From NCBI GenBank assembly GCA_964528705.1, contig CAZGUW010000292.1, positions 1 through 5,935 of the forward strand: a DNA stretch of 5,935 nucleotides, in the 5' to 3' direction. A model generated the notes under the pieces. That model was not told the origin of the DNA. It was given only the letters and a program-made list of their open reading frames with translations, and ran no database searches. Made by a program: the position numbers and the translations under genes. This document shows, one piece after another, positions 5,663 through 5,935 of the stretch. Position 1 is the first letter of the stretch. Every line of letters starts with the position of its first letter. Origin of the DNA: SLRI01 sp964528705 (GTDB lineage Bacteria; Pseudomonadota; Alphaproteobacteria; Geminicoccales; Geminicoccaceae).

Positions 5663-5935
5663 GGGTGCGTGGCGGACGGGTGGCCGCTCGCGACCGGCGG
5701 GGCGACCCGGCCGGAAGCGGGAGGAAAGTCCGGGCTCCACGGAAACACGGTGCCGGGTAACGCCCGGCGGGGGCGACCCCAGGGAAAGTGCAACAGAGAG
5801 CAGACCGCCCGCCGGGAGCGGCGGCCTTCGGGCCGGCCGGTCTGCGGGTGACGGTGAAACGGTGCGGCAAGAGCGCACCGCGGCGCCGGCAACGGCGACG
5901 GCACGGTAAACCCCACCGGGAGCAAGACCGACTAG
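5663..5935 (+). ncRNA. rnpB: RNase P RNA, bacterial type A (3' third outside window)
   Basis: This is the catalytic RNA of ribonuclease P, which removes 5' leaders from pre-tRNAs with the RnpA protein. The conserved core block GAGGAAAGTCCGGGCTCC begins at 5721 (5' strand of P4 and flanking sequence). The P3 outer stem is CCGCT (5684–5688) with AGCGG (5716–5720). The P8-like hairpin GCCGGGTAACGCCCGGC is near 5752–5768. AAAGTGCAACAGAGAGCA is at 5785–5802. A P12 arm is capped by a cTTCGg tetraloop (5826–5831). The hairpin GGTGC/GCACC (5861–5865/5875–5879) encloses GGCAAGAGC. ACGGTAAACCCCACCGGGAGCAAGACC is near 5903–5929. These follow the E. coli RNA in order and spacing. The 5' end is placed at 5663 from the promoter and from distance to the core, with a few bases of uncertainty. 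The 3' strand of P4 and the P1 closing strand are missing, so about a third of the gene lies beyond the right edge. Confidence 0.96.

Noticed and set aside
5396..5851. Open frames running through the amidase end and rnpB on both strands
   Set aside because: They overlap the structured RNase P RNA and the well-supported amidase frame. The products are Gly/Arg/Pro-rich with no domains.

Overview
This 5.9-kb window is a gene-dense, single-strand stretch of a very GC-rich chromosome (roughly 70% G+C by eye, with G or C at almost every third codon position). The best reading is a core-genome locus of an alphaproteobacterium, plausibly a Rhodospirillales-like lineage. Three things point that way: the argH–small lipoprotein–lysA gene order, an 824-aa protein of the DUF4175/TIGR02302 type that I associate with alphaproteobacteria, and an amidase gene placed directly before the RNase P RNA gene. 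The order assignment is an inference, and no taxonomic marker was searched.

Layout, all on the + strand. (1) At the left edge, the last 318 codons of argH (argininosuccinate lyase, arginine biosynthesis). (2) A 60-codon LptM-type lipoprotein gene whose ATG overlaps the argH stop. (3) lysA (diaminopimelate decarboxylase, last step of lysine synthesis), whose GTG start overlaps the lipoprotein stop. (4) A 57-bp gap with a small GC-rich hairpin. (5) The 824-aa DUF4175-family membrane protein, with three N-terminal membrane helices, a presumably periplasmic beta-rich and coiled-coil body, and a Gln/Met-rich segment with a collagen-like Gly-X-Y repeat. (6) Five bases later, a zinc N-acetylmuramoyl-L-alanine amidase with a C-terminal peptidoglycan-binding-like domain and no signal peptide. 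(7) Starting a few bases after the amidase stop, the 5' two-thirds of rnpB (bacterial type A RNase P RNA), cut by the right edge. Its likely promoter lies inside the end of the amidase gene.

The first three genes look translationally coupled and probably form one transcript, which may continue through the DUF4175 gene and the amidase. A loose envelope theme runs through the locus. LysA consumes meso-diaminopimelate, a peptidoglycan building block. LptM-type lipoproteins assist the LPS transport machinery at the outer membrane. The amidase cleaves muropeptides or peptidoglycan, and the DUF4175 protein is an envelope protein of unknown role. From remembered alphaproteobacterial gene orders, the dcw cell-division cluster (mraZ first) may follow rnpB beyond the window.

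I see no mobile element, CRISPR array, tRNA, phage gene or sign of recent transfer, and no stretch over 300 bases lacks a gene. I did not find a new system. The least understood item is the DUF4175 protein with its low-complexity repeat. The most interesting fine-scale feature is the rnpB promoter embedded in the amidase reading frame.
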